Notes: generated from the letters alone by a model not told the origin. A stretch of 64,000 nucleotides of DNA from Melaminivora suipulveris (GCF_003008575.1 NZ_CP027667.1:2313501-2377500), one strand, 5' to 3'; positions 15,954 through 24,516 are shown, counted from the first letter of the stretch. A program made the numbers and translations.

Positions 15954-16922
15954 CTACCTGCGCTTGCGCGCCGTGCGCACGGGTGCCGCCGGCGGCGGCT
16001 GGCGCACGCAGTAGTAGTAGCCGTTGGGCACGTCGGCCAGGTGGTTGACGCGCAGCGCGCCGGCGCCGGACTGGGCGCTGGCGGTGTCGTACAGCCCGCC
16101 CTGCACGTGGTAGGCGCCGGCCGGCCGCAGGGCCACTCCGCCGCCGTGGAAGCCCGCCGCCTGCGCGGCCTGCAGCTCGTCCGCGCCGGGCAGTTGCGCG
16201 TCCTGCGCCTGGCACCAGCTCTGCGCCGCATCGCGCGAGACCAGCTGGTCGGCGTGGCCGGGCGCGGCCGCCAGCCACTGCAGCGCGCCGCGCGGCGGCT
16301 GCACCGGGGCGAAGCGCGTGCCCTCGAAGTAGTCGAACAGCTCGCGCGCCAGCGCATCGGCCAGCACCGGGGCCGGCGCCGTCACGCTGAAGCTCTGCGA
16401 CGCGCCGCCCTGGAGCCGCACCAGCGTGGCGCTGGCCTGCACCAGGCTGCCCTCCAGCCGCGTGTAGGTGATGTAGGCGGCCAGGGCGATGCGGCCGGCG
16501 CGGGCCTTCAGGTCCTGCGGCGGGGTGGGGTTTTGCAGGTCCTCTGGCGTGATGTCGGAAAAATCGAAGCGCAGCCGGGGCTGCTTCAGCCGCGCCGCGC
16601 GCGCCAGGCGGTCGAGCTCGGCGATGAGCTGCGTGTTCACGCTGCGGCCCAGCTGCGCCAGCGCGCGCCGCTCGTGATGCGCTTGCAGGCGGTCGATGGC
16701 GGCCAGCGCGGCGGTGGTCTTTTCCGGATCGGCCTTGGCGGCGTGCAGTTCGTCGAAGAGCTTGCGGTCGCCCTCGTAGTCGGCCAGATCGGCGGCGCGG
16801 ATGACCGGGATGTTGGGCCAGACGGTGAAGCTCTGGCCGGGCGGGTCGCGCAGGTCCTGCGCATGCGCGCCAGCCGCGCACACCAGCGCGAGCAGCAGGA
16901 CGGCCAGCGTGCGCACGGTCAT
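15954..16922 (-). CDS. exported protein of unknown function inside the flg cluster
   Basis: A 322-residue protein I do not recognise by name. A signal peptide (residues 1 to about 21, cut after AHA) implies export to the periplasm or beyond. Residues 30-225 are mostly helical and charged. Residues about 235-310 resemble a small lectin-like or DUF1566/Lcl-type module: SWCQAQDAQLPGADEL, then DVPNGYYYCVR, with cysteines near 237 and 305 that could pair. A basic tail TARKRR ends it. It is 19 bp from flgH, so it is very likely co-transcribed with flgB-H. A role at the outer ring or in envelope passage is conceivable but unproven. Confidence 0.7.
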   Translation of the reverse strand: MTVRTLAVLLLALVCAAGAHAQDLRDPPGQSFTVWPNIPVIRAADLADYEGDRKLFDELHAAKADPEKTTAALAAIDRLQAHHERRALAQLGRSVNTQLIAELDRLARAARLKQPRLRFDFSDITPEDLQNPTPPQDLKARAGRIALAAYITYTRLEGSLVQASATLVRLQGGASQSFSVTAPAPVLADALARELFDYFEGTRFAPVQPPRGALQWLAAAPGHADQLVSRDAAQSWCQAQDAQLPGADELQAAQAAGFHGGGVALRPAGAYHVQGGLYDTASAQSGAGALRVNHLADVPNGYYYCVRQPPPAAPVRTARKRR

Positions 16923-16941
16923 CGTCTGCTTCCCGCTTTCG

Positions 16942-17658
16942 TCAGAAAGGCGTCACGGCGTTGAACGCGCGTGCCAGCCAGCCCACGGCCTGGGCCTCGG
17001 CCTGCTCGCCCAGGCCGCGCGAGACCACGCGCACGTTGGCCACATAGCGCGAATCGATCACGCTGCCGGCGTGACCATCGGCGCCGCGACGCAGGTTGCG
17101 CGGATCGACCAGGCCGGAGAAGCGCAGCACGTCCACGCTGCGGTTCACGCCCACCTGCTTCTCACCGGTGATGACCAGATGGCCGTTGGGCAGTACCTCG
17201 GTGACGATGGCAGTGATGAAGCTCTTGAACTCGTTGTTGCTGGAGGTGTCGCCGCTGCCCTTGAAGTTGCTGCCGTACTCTGCGCCGATCTTCGAGTGGT
17301 CGGCGATCTTGCCGGCCAGTTTGGTCGGCAGGATGGGCAGGCCGGTGATGCCGCCCTCGGCGCCGGACTTGCGGTCCACGTTGGACTTGCTGCCCTGGCG
17401 GGCGTCGATCTTTTCCAGGATCTCGATGGTCACCAGGTCGCCCACATAGCGCGCGCGCGGGTCTTCGAAGCCGGGGCGGTAGGTGGCGGCGGAAAACAGG
17501 CTGCCCGTGGCGGGCCCGCGCACGATGGGGCGCGGCTCCACCGGCGGGAGTTGCGTGGGCAGCACGTCCACCGGCGGGGGCGGGTTGACGGTGGCGCAGC
17601 CGGCGGCCAGAAGGGCCGGCAGGGCGGCGAATATCAGGCGCGAAAAGACGTGGCTCAT
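16942..17658 (-). CDS. flgH: flagellar L-ring lipoprotein FlgH
   Basis: A 238-residue outer-membrane lipoprotein. The ATG at 17658 gives a signal peptide with lipobox LLAAGC and lipid-bearing Cys21. Downstream come PATGSLFSAATYRPGFEDPRA, VGDLVTIEILEKIDA and the conserved VTGEKQ-like VITGEKQVGVNR region. It builds the L ring that carries the rod through the outer membrane. It follows flgG at 23 bp. Confidence 0.96.
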   Translation of the reverse strand: MSHVFSRLIFAALPALLAAGCATVNPPPPVDVLPTQLPPVEPRPIVRGPATGSLFSAATYRPGFEDPRARYVGDLVTIEILEKIDARQGSKSNVDRKSGAEGGITGLPILPTKLAGKIADHSKIGAEYGSNFKGSGDTSSNNEFKSFITAIVTEVLPNGHLVITGEKQVGVNRSVDVLRFSGLVDPRNLRRGADGHAGSVIDSRYVANVRVVSRGLGEQAEAQAVGWLARAFNAVTPF

Positions 17659-17681
17659 GGCATGTTTCTCGGCGGGCGGCC

Positions 17682-18464
17682 TCACAGCTGCGACAGCTTG
17701 GCCAGCATCTGGTCGCTGGTCTGGATGGCCTTGGAGTTCATCTCGTAGGCGCGCTGGGTCTGGATCATGCTGACCAGCTCCTCGACCACGTTGACGTTGG
17801 AGTTCTCCAAAAAGCCCTGCTTGACCACACCCAGGCCATTGGTGCCGGGCTGGCCTTGCTGCGGCGCTCCGGAAGCGGCGGATTCGCGGTACAGGTTCTG
17901 GCCGACGGGCTCCAGTCCGGCGGAGTTGACGAAGCTGGCCATGGCCAGCTGGCCGAGCTGCTGGGGCTGCGGGTTGCCGTCCAGCACGGCGCTCACCGTG
18001 CCGTCCTGGGCGATGCTGATGCTCTTGGTGTTCGGCGGCACGGTGATGCCGGGCGCGATGGGCAGGCCGCCGTTGGTTACCACGCGGCCTTGCGAATCGA
18101 GCTTGAACGAGCCGTCGCGCGTGTAACCCTGTGTGCCGTCGGGCAGGGTGACTTCGAAGAAGCCGTTGCCGTCGATGGCCACGTCCAGATTGTTCCCCGA
18201 CTGCTGCAGGCTGCCCTGCGTGAAGTTGCGGCTGGTGGCCACCACGTTCACGCCCAGCCCCAGGTGCAGGCCGGTGGGCAGCTGGTTTTCTTCCGTGGTC
18301 TGCGCGCCCACCTGGCGCAGGTTCTGGTAGATCAGGTCCTGGAACATCGCGCTGTTGCGCTTGTAGCCGGTGGTGGAGACGTTGGACAGGTTGTGCGAGA
18401 TCACGTCCAGCTGCGTCTGCTGGGCGCTCATGCCGGTCTTGGCGATCCACAGGGAATTCATCAT
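17682..18464 (-). CDS. flgG: flagellar distal rod protein FlgG
   Basis: A 260-residue rod protein of the usual length. The N-terminus MNSLWIAKTGMSAQQTQLDV with ISHNLSNVSTTGYKR and the C-terminus SNVNVVEELVSMIQTQRAYE are the FlgG signatures. It forms the distal rod and is exported by the flagellar apparatus. It lies 26 bp after flgF in the flgB-H order. Confidence 0.97.
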   Translation of the reverse strand: MMNSLWIAKTGMSAQQTQLDVISHNLSNVSTTGYKRNSAMFQDLIYQNLRQVGAQTTEENQLPTGLHLGLGVNVVATSRNFTQGSLQQSGNNLDVAIDGNGFFEVTLPDGTQGYTRDGSFKLDSQGRVVTNGGLPIAPGITVPPNTKSISIAQDGTVSAVLDGNPQPQQLGQLAMASFVNSAGLEPVGQNLYRESAASGAPQQGQPGTNGLGVVKQGFLENSNVNVVEELVSMIQTQRAYEMNSKAIQTSDQMLAKLSQL

Positions 18465-18490
18465 GGCGTGGGTTCCTGGTTCTTTCGGGT

Positions 18491-19231
18491 TCAGCCGTTC
18501 AGGCTCAGCAGCTGGCCGGCGCTCTTGTCGTCGTTTTCAGCGGTGGACAAAAGGCGCATCTGCTGCTCGAACTGGCGCGCGGCGGCGATCATCCCGACCA
18601 TGGCTTCGACCGGGTTGACGTTGGAGCCCTCCAGCACGCCGGCGCGCAGGCGCGCGTTGGGGTCCGCGGGCAGGAGCTCGCCGCTGGCGGTGCGAAACGC
18701 GCCGTCGTCGCCGCGCTTCAAGGGGTCATCCGCGCCGGGCGTGGCGAGCTTCAGGCGCCCCACGGGTTGCGGCGGCTGGCCGGCGACCTGGGCCGTGACG
18801 GTGCCGTCCGCGCCCAGCGTGGCCGTGGCGCCCGGCGGCAGGTCGATGGGCGCCCCGCCGTCGGACAGCACCGCCTGGCCGTTGGGCGTGACGAGCTGGC
18901 CGGTGGCAGAGACCTCGAAATGCCCGGCGCGGGTATAGCTTTCGGTGCCATCCAGGCCCTGCACGGCGAACCAGGCGTTGCCCTCGGCCATCACGTCCAG
19001 CGGGCGGCCGGTGGTTTGCGCCGGGCCGGCGGTCTCGACATGGCCCGAAGTCGCCTCCAGCGCGAACACGCGCGTGGTCGCTCCGCTGCCCGACAGCGGC
19101 ACCGAGCGGAAGTGGGACATCTCGGCGCGAAAGCCCGCCGTGGAGGCGTTGGCCAGGTTGTTGGCCAGCACCGCCTGGCGCTGCGCGGCGGCGCTGGCGC
19201 CGGTCATGGAGGTGTAGATGATGCGGTCCAT
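18491..19231 (-). CDS. flgF: flagellar proximal rod protein FlgF
   Basis: A 246-residue rod protein. It has MDRIIYTSMTGASAAAQRQA with NNLANASTAGFRAE at the N-terminus, and EGSNVNPVEAMVGMIAAARQ at the C-terminus. The shorter length and the M-D-R start distinguish it from FlgG. It is a proximal rod component, placed between flgE and flgG as in most enterobacterial-type clusters. Confidence 0.96.
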   Translation of the reverse strand: MDRIIYTSMTGASAAAQRQAVLANNLANASTAGFRAEMSHFRSVPLSGSGATTRVFALEATSGHVETAGPAQTTGRPLDVMAEGNAWFAVQGLDGTESYTRAGHFEVSATGQLVTPNGQAVLSDGGAPIDLPPGATATLGADGTVTAQVAGQPPQPVGRLKLATPGADDPLKRGDDGAFRTASGELLPADPNARLRAGVLEGSNVNPVEAMVGMIAAARQFEQQMRLLSTAENDDKSAGQLLSLNG

Positions 19232-19263
19232 GGCGGGGCTCGTCCTTGGTCAGGCGGTCACGG

Positions 19264-20583
19264 TCAGCGCAGGTTCACCAGGGTGGACATGACCTGGTCC
19301 TGCGTCTTGATGGTCTGGGCGTTGGCCTGGTAGGCGCGCTGGGCGGTCATCATGTTGACCAGCTCGGCGGTGAGGTCGACGTTGGAGTCCTCAAGTGCGC
19401 CCGAGCGCAGCGAGCCGAAGTTGCCATTGCCGGGCACCCCGGATACGGCCGGGCCGGACGCGGCCGACACCACCCAGTTGTTGCCACCCACGGGCTCCAG
19501 GCCCTGGGCATTGCGAAAGGAGGCCAGCATCAGTTGGCCCTCGGGGCGCGATATGCCGTTGGAGTAGCGCGCCATGATCCTGCCGTCATCCCCCACCTGA
19601 ACGCCCGTGAGCGAGCCTGCGGTATAGCCGCTTTGCGTCAAATCCGTTACGGCGAATTTGGTGCCGAACTGCGTAACCGCCGACAGGTCCAGGAAGATGC
19701 CGGCCGCTGTGATGCCGCTGTTGTTGAGCGGGTCGGTTTGGTTGTCGATGGGCGTGCCGGCCAGGTTGGGGTTGTTGACCGGGTCCACGGTCAGATAGAG
19801 GCCAGGCCCGTTGATGGCCGTGTAGGGGTTGTCGGCCAGAGGGCCGGTGATCTTATTGGTTGCCGGATCGAAGTCGATGGTGCCGATGTCGGCGGCAGCT
19901 GGGTCCAGTGAATCGAAAATCTTCCACTGGTTGGCCGTACCGGTTTTCTCGAAATACAGGTTCACCGGCGTGGCAACGCCCTGGTGGTCATAGACATTGA
20001 CAGAGGTGCCATAGGTGGCGCGCGGCGTGGCCGGTATCGGGGGGGTGGCTGCCGGATCGCCGGCGGCGATTTGGGCGCGCGCATCCAGGTTGAAGGCCGC
20101 GGAGATGACCCGCGTAGCCTTGGCCTCGATGGGTTGGCCGGTGGGCAGCCGCAGCGGGCCAGCTTGTGCGCCTTGCAGGGCTTGACCGGTGAGCGGATTG
20201 ACTGGGACTCCCATCACGTTGGCGCCGCTATTGGTCATGAGGTTGCCCTGCGTGTCCAGCTTGAATGCACCGTCGCGCGTGTAGGCCATGGAGCCATCGG
20301 GCATCTGCAGTGTGAAGAAGCCGTTGCCGTTGATGGCCACATCCAGGCTGTTGCCGGTGATGGTCAGGCTGCCTTGGCTGAACTGCTGGGCGATGGCCGC
20401 TGTCTCCACGCCAATGCCGGCGTTGTTGCCACCCGAGGTGCCGATGGCCGAGGCCACCATGGCCGCGAACTCCGTGCGCGAGGCCTTGAAGCCCGTGGTG
20501 TTGGAGTTGGCGATGTTGTGGCCGATGACGTCGAGGTTCTTGGCCGAGGCGTTCAGGCCCGACAGGCCTTGCTGGAAACCCAT
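19264..20583 (-). CDS. flgE: flagellar hook protein FlgE
   Basis: A 439-residue hook subunit. The N-terminus MGFQQGLSGLNASAKNLDV and HNIANSNTTGFKAS and the C-terminus SNVDLTAELVNMMTAQRAYQ are conserved. The central part (about residues 145-330) is the variable surface domain, with an internal MYTRDG-type motif (MAYTRDGAFKLD) near residue 97. It polymerises into the hook under the FlgD cap. Confidence 0.96.
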   Translation of the reverse strand: MGFQQGLSGLNASAKNLDVIGHNIANSNTTGFKASRTEFAAMVASAIGTSGGNNAGIGVETAAIAQQFSQGSLTITGNSLDVAINGNGFFTLQMPDGSMAYTRDGAFKLDTQGNLMTNSGANVMGVPVNPLTGQALQGAQAGPLRLPTGQPIEAKATRVISAAFNLDARAQIAAGDPAATPPIPATPRATYGTSVNVYDHQGVATPVNLYFEKTGTANQWKIFDSLDPAAADIGTIDFDPATNKITGPLADNPYTAINGPGLYLTVDPVNNPNLAGTPIDNQTDPLNNSGITAAGIFLDLSAVTQFGTKFAVTDLTQSGYTAGSLTGVQVGDDGRIMARYSNGISRPEGQLMLASFRNAQGLEPVGGNNWVVSAASGPAVSGVPGNGNFGSLRSGALEDSNVDLTAELVNMMTAQRAYQANAQTIKTQDQVMSTLVNLR

Positions 20584-20630
20584 GGTGTGCTCCTGCTGCG
20601 TGAATGGTGTGTAGGGGACGCGGTGCCGCT

Positions 20631-21290
20631 TCAGAGCACGCCGCGCACGTTGGCGTAGTTGACGGTGTCGCCGGTGGCAAGCGTCAGGGTCAGCGCGCCG
20701 CCTGCCGAGCCCGTCGCCACCACCTGCGAATGCATGAGCGCCGTGACAGGCACGGGCCCTTCCTTGTTCGTGGCCGTGACGCGAAAGCGCAGGTCGGCCT
20801 TGTTGCCGCTGTATTTGCTCGCGTCCCAGTCGAAATCGCGGCGGCCCTTTTCCAGCGCGCCCAGGGCGAGGGTGTCCACCACCACGCCGCCTGGCGTGAC
20901 GATCTCGACCTTTACGTCGGCGGCGCTGCCCGAGAGGTCGAACGCGCCGCTGGCCTCGCCCTTGTCGCTCACCGCGAGGCGATCGCCCTCGGTCAGCACC
21001 GAGCGGCCGATCATGCTGATGCCCTGGATCTGCTGCATGGTGCTGAACTGCTCTGCCATGGTCTGCATGGTCAGGTTCAGCGTCTGCAGCCCGGTCACGG
21101 TGTTGATCTGCGCCATCTGCGTGGTCATCTGCGCGTTGTCCAGGGGGTTCATCGGGTCCTGGTTGTTCAACTGCGCGACCAGCAGCTTCAGGAACCGGTC
21201 CTGCATGGCCGCCGGGTCGGTCGTGGCATTGGCCGAGGGGCCTTCGTGGACGGTGGCTGTCGAGCCGACAGGGTTGAGGATCATGGTCAC
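20631..21290 (-). CDS. flgD: flagellar hook cap / assembly protein FlgD
   Basis: A 219-residue hook-capping protein. The N-terminal part has the conserved FLKLLVAQLNNQDPMNPLDN. The rest is an Ig/tudor-like beta domain with typical FlgD strands (FDWDASKYSGNKA). It caps the growing hook and is shed when FlgK arrives. Its ATG overlaps the flgC stop by 4 bp, so the two are coupled. Confidence 0.96.
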   Translation of the reverse strand: MTMILNPVGSTATVHEGPSANATTDPAAMQDRFLKLLVAQLNNQDPMNPLDNAQMTTQMAQINTVTGLQTLNLTMQTMAEQFSTMQQIQGISMIGRSVLTEGDRLAVSDKGEASGAFDLSGSAADVKVEIVTPGGVVVDTLALGALEKGRRDFDWDASKYSGNKADLRFRVTATNKEGPVPVTALMHSQVVATGSAGGALTLTLATGDTVNYANVRGVL

Positions 21291-21691
21291 TGTCCCATCT
21301 GCAGGGTCTTGAGCAGCAGCGTCTTGGCCGTGTTCATGACCTCGACGTTGTTTTGGTAGGAGCGCGAGGCCGAGATCATGTTGACCATCTCCTCGACGGC
21401 GTTCACGTTGGAGTGCGTCACGTAGCCCTCGGCGTCGGCCATCGGGTTGGCCGGGTCGTGCACGCGGCGGCCGGGCGTGTCGCTTTCCTGGATCGAGGCC
21501 ACGCGCACGCCGGCTGATGCGTCGCCGCCCATGGGCGCGGTCTGGAACACGACCTGGCGCGCCTTGTAGGCCTGGCCGTCGGGGCCAGCCACGGCGTCCA
21601 CGTTGGCCAGGTTGCTGGCCACCACGTTCAGGCGCTGCGACTGCGCGCTGATGGCGCTGCCCGAGACGTTGAAGATCGAGAACATCGACAT
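21287..21691 (-). CDS. flgC: flagellar proximal rod protein FlgC
   Basis: A 134-residue proximal rod protein of standard length. It has FNVSGSAISAQSQRLNVVAS and NLANVDAV at the N-terminus and SNVNAVEEMVNMISASRSYQ followed by NTAKTLLLKTLQMGQ at the end. It lies 18 bp downstream of flgB. Confidence 0.97.
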   Translation of the reverse strand: MSMFSIFNVSGSAISAQSQRLNVVASNLANVDAVAGPDGQAYKARQVVFQTAPMGGDASAGVRVASIQESDTPGRRVHDPANPMADAEGYVTHSNVNAVEEMVNMISASRSYQNNVEVMNTAKTLLLKTLQMGQ

Positions 21692-21709
21692 GGCGAAACC
21701 CTTTTTTCC

Positions 21710-22135
21710 TTACTGCCCCTGGATGGCGCTGAGCATGGTCCTGGCCTCGCCGTTGATGAAGCGCAGCGTGGCCTCGTAGCGCACGGCGTTGTCGACGAAG
21801 GCGGCGCGCTCGCGGTCCATGTCCACGCTGTTGTTGTCCAGGCTGGGCTGCGACTGCATGGCGTAGCCCAGCGTGCTGGCCTGGCTGCCCAGCTCGCCCA
21901 TGGCCGGCAGCGGGATGTGGCGCGTGTCGGTGGTGCTGGCGCGGCGCATCGTGCCGGCGGCCGCGCCTTGGCTGTCGGCCACGGCGCGCATGGCGTCGGC
22001 GAACTTGAAGTCGCGCGCCGCGTAGCCGGGCGTGTCGGCGTTGGCGATGTTGCTGGCGATGGTGCGCTGGCGCTCGGAGCGCAGCAGCAGCGCACTGCCG
22101 TGCAGGTCCAGTCGCTGGGTGAGCTTGTCGAGCAT
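21710..22135 (-). CDS. flgB: flagellar proximal rod protein FlgB
   Basis: A 141-residue rod protein. The start at 22135 gives MLDKLTQRLDLHGSALLLRS followed by QRTIASNIANADTPGY. The C-terminus has NSVDMDRERAAFVDNAVRYE. The 42-codon upstream extension runs into the flgA/flgB control region and was rejected. It is the first gene of the flgB-H operon and divergent from flgA. Confidence 0.96.
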   Translation of the reverse strand: MLDKLTQRLDLHGSALLLRSERQRTIASNIANADTPGYAARDFKFADAMRAVADSQGAAAGTMRRASTTDTRHIPLPAMGELGSQASTLGYAMQSQPSLDNNSVDMDRERAAFVDNAVRYEATLRFINGEARTMLSAIQGQ

Positions 22136-22213
22136 GGTGGCCTCGGGGAGGGGGACGGTTGCGGTCGCAAAAAAAGTGTCTTGTGCGTGCAGCGATTGTG
22201 GAAGTCGCGCCCG

Positions 22214-22246
22214 TTTTCTAAAGCGCGAAGAGCGCGGCGTTTGGCC
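22214..22246. promoter_or_regulatory. candidate FlhDC operator between flgB and flgA
   Basis: TTTTCTAAAGCG (22214-22225) and CGGCGTTTGGCC (22235-22246) are inverted half-sites 9 bp apart. They are weaker than the other sites but have the same geometry. The position between divergent flgB and flgA could serve both promoters. Confidence 0.4.
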
Positions 22247-22350
22247 TGCTGTTTTGGGCATCCGGCCGCTGCCCGCGGCCTACAGTGCGAGGCGTGAAAA
22301 AGACCCGCGAGCGGCGTTGCGGCCGCCCGGCACGACCCAGGAGTTCCGCC

Positions 22351-23097
22351 ATGCCCGCCGCCATCCACCGCACCCGCCTTGCCCTCGCCGGCCTGGCGCT
22401 GGCCTGCGCCGCCCTGGGCGCGCAGGCGCAGCAGCCATCCGCGGCGCAGCCGCAAACGGCGAGCGACGACCTGAGCACGCTGACCCAGCGCTTCGTCGAC
22501 GACGCCTTGCACCAGGCGCAGGCTGGCGGCGCGCTGCCGCTGCGCATGGAGGTCGAGGTGGGCGCGCTCGATTCGCGCCTGCGCCTGGCGCCGTGCGAGC
22601 GCGTCGAACCCTACCTGCCCGCCGGCACACGCCTGTGGGGCCGCGCGCGCCTGGGGCTGCGCTGCGTGCAGGGCGCCACGCGCTGGAACGTGTTTTTGCC
22701 CATCACCGTCAAGGCCTTCGGCCCGGCCTGGGTGCTGGCCGGCCCGGTGGCCGCCGGCAGCGTGCTGGGCGAGGCCGACGCGGTGGAGGCCGAGGTCGAC
22801 TGGGCGGCAGAGCCGGCGGCCATCGTCGCCAGCCGCGAGTCCTGGATCGGCCAGACCGCCACGCGCAGCCTGGCGCCCGGCCAGGCGCTGCGCCAGGGCA
22901 TGGTGCGCCCGCCCGAGCTGTTCAGGGCGGGCAGCCCGGTGCGCGTGGTGGTGCAGGGCCCCGGCTATGCGGTGACTTCGTCGGGCCAGGCCATGACCGC
23001 CGGCGCGGCCGGCCAGAGCGTGCGCATCCGCATGGCCAACGGCCGCATCGTCGGCGGCGTCGTCTCGGAGGACGGCTCGGTGCAGGCGGTGCTGTAA
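22351..23097 (+). CDS. flgA: flagellar basal-body P-ring formation chaperone FlgA
   Basis: A 248-residue periplasmic chaperone for FlgI. The ATG at 22351 has a GGAG a few bases upstream and opens a signal peptide ending near GAQAQ. The SAF-like domain includes RVEPYLPAGTRLWGRARLGL and GAAGQSVRIRMANGRIVGG. A 22-codon upstream extension has no signal-peptide character. Divergent from flgB and followed 87 bp later by flgM. Confidence 0.95.
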   Translation: MPAAIHRTRLALAGLALACAALGAQAQQPSAAQPQTASDDLSTLTQRFVDDALHQAQAGGALPLRMEVEVGALDSRLRLAPCERVEPYLPAGTRLWGRARLGLRCVQGATRWNVFLPITVKAFGPAWVLAGPVAAGSVLGEADAVEAEVDWAAEPAAIVASRESWIGQTATRSLAPGQALRQGMVRPPELFRAGSPVRVVVQGPGYAVTSSGQAMTAGAAGQSVRIRMANGRIVGGVVSEDGSVQAVL

Positions 23098-23117
23098 CGC
23101 TTTCTGACCAAATGCCC

Positions 23118-23145
23118 TAAAGTTCACGCCCGAATGGTCGAATAA
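23118..23145 (+). promoter_or_regulatory. candidate sigma-28 promoter of flgM
   Basis: TAAAGTT (23118-23124), 12 bp, then GTCGAATA (23137-23144) resemble the FliA -35 (TAAA/TCAAGTT) and -10 (GCCGATAA) elements. The 12-bp gap equals that at the + strand flagellin promoter. The -10 part also resembles an FlhDC half-site, but no inverted partner is visible. It lies 40 bp before flgM. Confidence 0.55.
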
Positions 23146-23184
23146 CCGGCCACTGGCCCCATCTGCGGGGTGGTGGAGAGTGCG

Positions 23185-23493
23185 ATGAAAATCACAGGCA
23201 ACAACCCGGAACTTGCGAACGCGCGTTCGGCGCAAGCCGCTGCTGCCCGCCAGCAGGCGAAAACTGCTGCGCCCGCGCCCGCCGCCGAAGCCGCCGCCGG
23301 CGTGCCGGTCACCCTGTCCAGCGCCGCCCGCGCGGCGGACGCGAGCCGCAGCCCGGCCGATTTCAACGCCGCCAAGGTCAAGGCCGTCAAGGCCGCCATC
23401 GAAAACGGCACCTTCCGCGTCGACGCCGAAGCCGTGGCCGACAAGCTGCTGGCCAACGCCTACGAAACCCTGTCGCGCTCCAGCCAGGGCTGA
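23185..23493 (+). CDS. flgM: anti-sigma-28 factor FlgM
   Basis: A 102-residue FlgM. It has MKITGNNPELAN at the start, an Ala-rich middle that is probably unstructured, and the sigma-binding C-terminal region FNAAKVKAVKAAIENGTFRV with DKLLANAYETLSR. It holds FliA inactive until hook completion allows its export. GGAGAG precedes the ATG at 23185. The FliA gene lies 1 kb away on the other strand. Confidence 0.93.
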   Translation: MKITGNNPELANARSAQAAAARQQAKTAAPAPAAEAAAGVPVTLSSAARAADASRSPADFNAAKVKAVKAAIENGTFRVDAEAVADKLLANAYETLSRSSQG

Positions 23494-23527
23494 CGCCGCT
23501 CCCGCGCGGCGCCTAAACTGCCCAGCC

Positions 23528-23866
23528 ATGCCCGCGCCAGACCCCCTGTCCGTCATCGAAGAGCAGCTGCAGGAGCTGCACACCTCCCTCGCCGCATCCG
23601 ACCCCATCTCGTTTGAGCACGCCGCCCGCACTCTGCGCGACGCCGCTGCCGCCCTGGCCCAGCACAGCCGGAGTGCCGCGCTGACCCCCGCCGCCCGTGC
23701 CCGCCTCCGCGCCACCGCCGAGCGCCTGCCCCAGCTGCGCGACCAACTCGCCCGCGTCCTGGCCCTGACGCAGCAGCAAGCCGCGACCCTGCTGCCCCCC
23801 ACCGACGCCGTGACCTACGACGGCAAGGCTTCAACCGCCGCCCGCATCTATCGCGCGCCGGGTTGA
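23528..23866 (+). CDS. flgN: FlgN-like flagellar export chaperone
   Basis: A 112-residue, almost wholly helical protein in the flgN position (flgA-flgM-flgN, 34 bp after flgM). Leu/Gln/Arg-rich heptads (IEEQLQELHTSLAA, LPQLRDQLARVLALTQQQAA) fit the chaperone for FlgK and FlgL. Sequence conservation in this family is low, so the call leans on position and length. Repeat A copy 6 starts a few bases after the stop. Confidence 0.8.
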   Translation: MPAPDPLSVIEEQLQELHTSLAASDPISFEHAARTLRDAAAALAQHSRSAALTPAARARLRATAERLPQLRDQLARVLALTQQQAATLLPPTDAVTYDGKASTAARIYRAPG

Positions 23867-23872
23867 TTCACT

Positions 23873-23934
23873 ATGAAAATAATAGCTACATGCGCTTGAT
23901 TCACGCCGGCTGAAGGGTGTTTTGGCTTGAAATC
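23873..23934 (+). repeat. dispersed repeat A, copy 6
   Basis: Sense-oriented, 6 bp beyond the flgN stop. AATAGCTACATGCGCTTGAT is followed by TCACGCCGGCTGA and GTGTTTTGG. It is among the copies closest to consensus, and remains of brnT follow it. Confidence 0.8.
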
Positions 23935-24001
23935 TTGCCGCCAGGCCGGCTCTTGGCGGCGAGCCCGCGACGTGCGCCTGCACTCCAGTCATTCTGGTTG
24001 A

Positions 24002-24139
24002 TGTAGCTACTACGGCCTGCTGGCTGGCCGCATGGTGGTCGTCGGCTACACCCCTCGTGGCGAGGCCCGTCACGTTTTCAGCATGAGGAAAGCCAATGAA
24101 CGCGAGCAAAACCGCATCGGTGCCTTCCTTGGGCTCTGA
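24002..24139 (+). pseudogene. brnT: brnT toxin remnant (C-terminal end only)
   Basis: An open stretch of 45 codons translates to the typical end of BrnT toxins: LLAGRMVVVGYTPRGEARH and FSMRKANEREQNRI. A TGA at 23,999 closes the frame upstream, and the N-terminal two thirds of the RNase are absent. Its 3' end overlaps the brnA start, as in intact brnTA operons. Repeat A copy 6 ends 70 bp upstream, where the missing part would begin. Confidence 0.7.
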
Positions 24140-24389
24140 CCTGGCCAAAGTTGACGCCCACCGGATCGCTGCTTCTGAGTACGACGAATTGCCGCAGTTG
24201 AGGGACGACATGCTGGCCCGCGCCAAGGTCAACAGGGGCGGCCGGCCAAAATCGGCTGCGACCAAGGTCCTTCTGTCCGTGCGCTACAGCCCGGAAGTGG
24301 TCGAGTACTTCCGCAGCACCGGCGAGGGCTGGCAGGCCAGGATGGATGGCGTGCTCAGAGAATACGTCGCCCAGCACGGCAGGAGATAG
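24096..24389 (+). CDS. brnA: BrnA-family antitoxin, orphan
   Basis: A 97-residue protein with the BrnA/DUF4415 layout. A linker containing LAKVDAHRIAASEYDELPQL precedes a ribbon-helix-helix domain with NRGGRPKSAATKVLLSVRYS and EGWQARMDGVLREYV. BrnA binds BrnT RNase and its own promoter. The toxin here is only a fragment, so this antitoxin has no local partner. It may be a relic or still a DNA-binding protein. Confidence 0.8.
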   Translation: MNASKTASVPSLGSDLAKVDAHRIAASEYDELPQLRDDMLARAKVNRGGRPKSAATKVLLSVRYSPEVVEYFRSTGEGWQARMDGVLREYVAQHGRR

Positions 24390-24516
24390 GGCCTTGCGCA
24401 GCGCGCCCCCGCCAGCAGACGCCGCGGCTTCAGGCCTGCCTGCGCAGGCTTGGACGGCCCGAAGAGCTGCCGCCTCTGGCGGCTGCGCCGAGCGGCGCAA
24501 GCGGCGCAGGGGGTTG

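Noticed and set aside
21628..23802. A 724-codon minus-strand open frame across flgB, flgA and flgM
   Set aside because: It overlaps four clearly identified genes in other frames and is low complexity; it is a GC-driven shadow.
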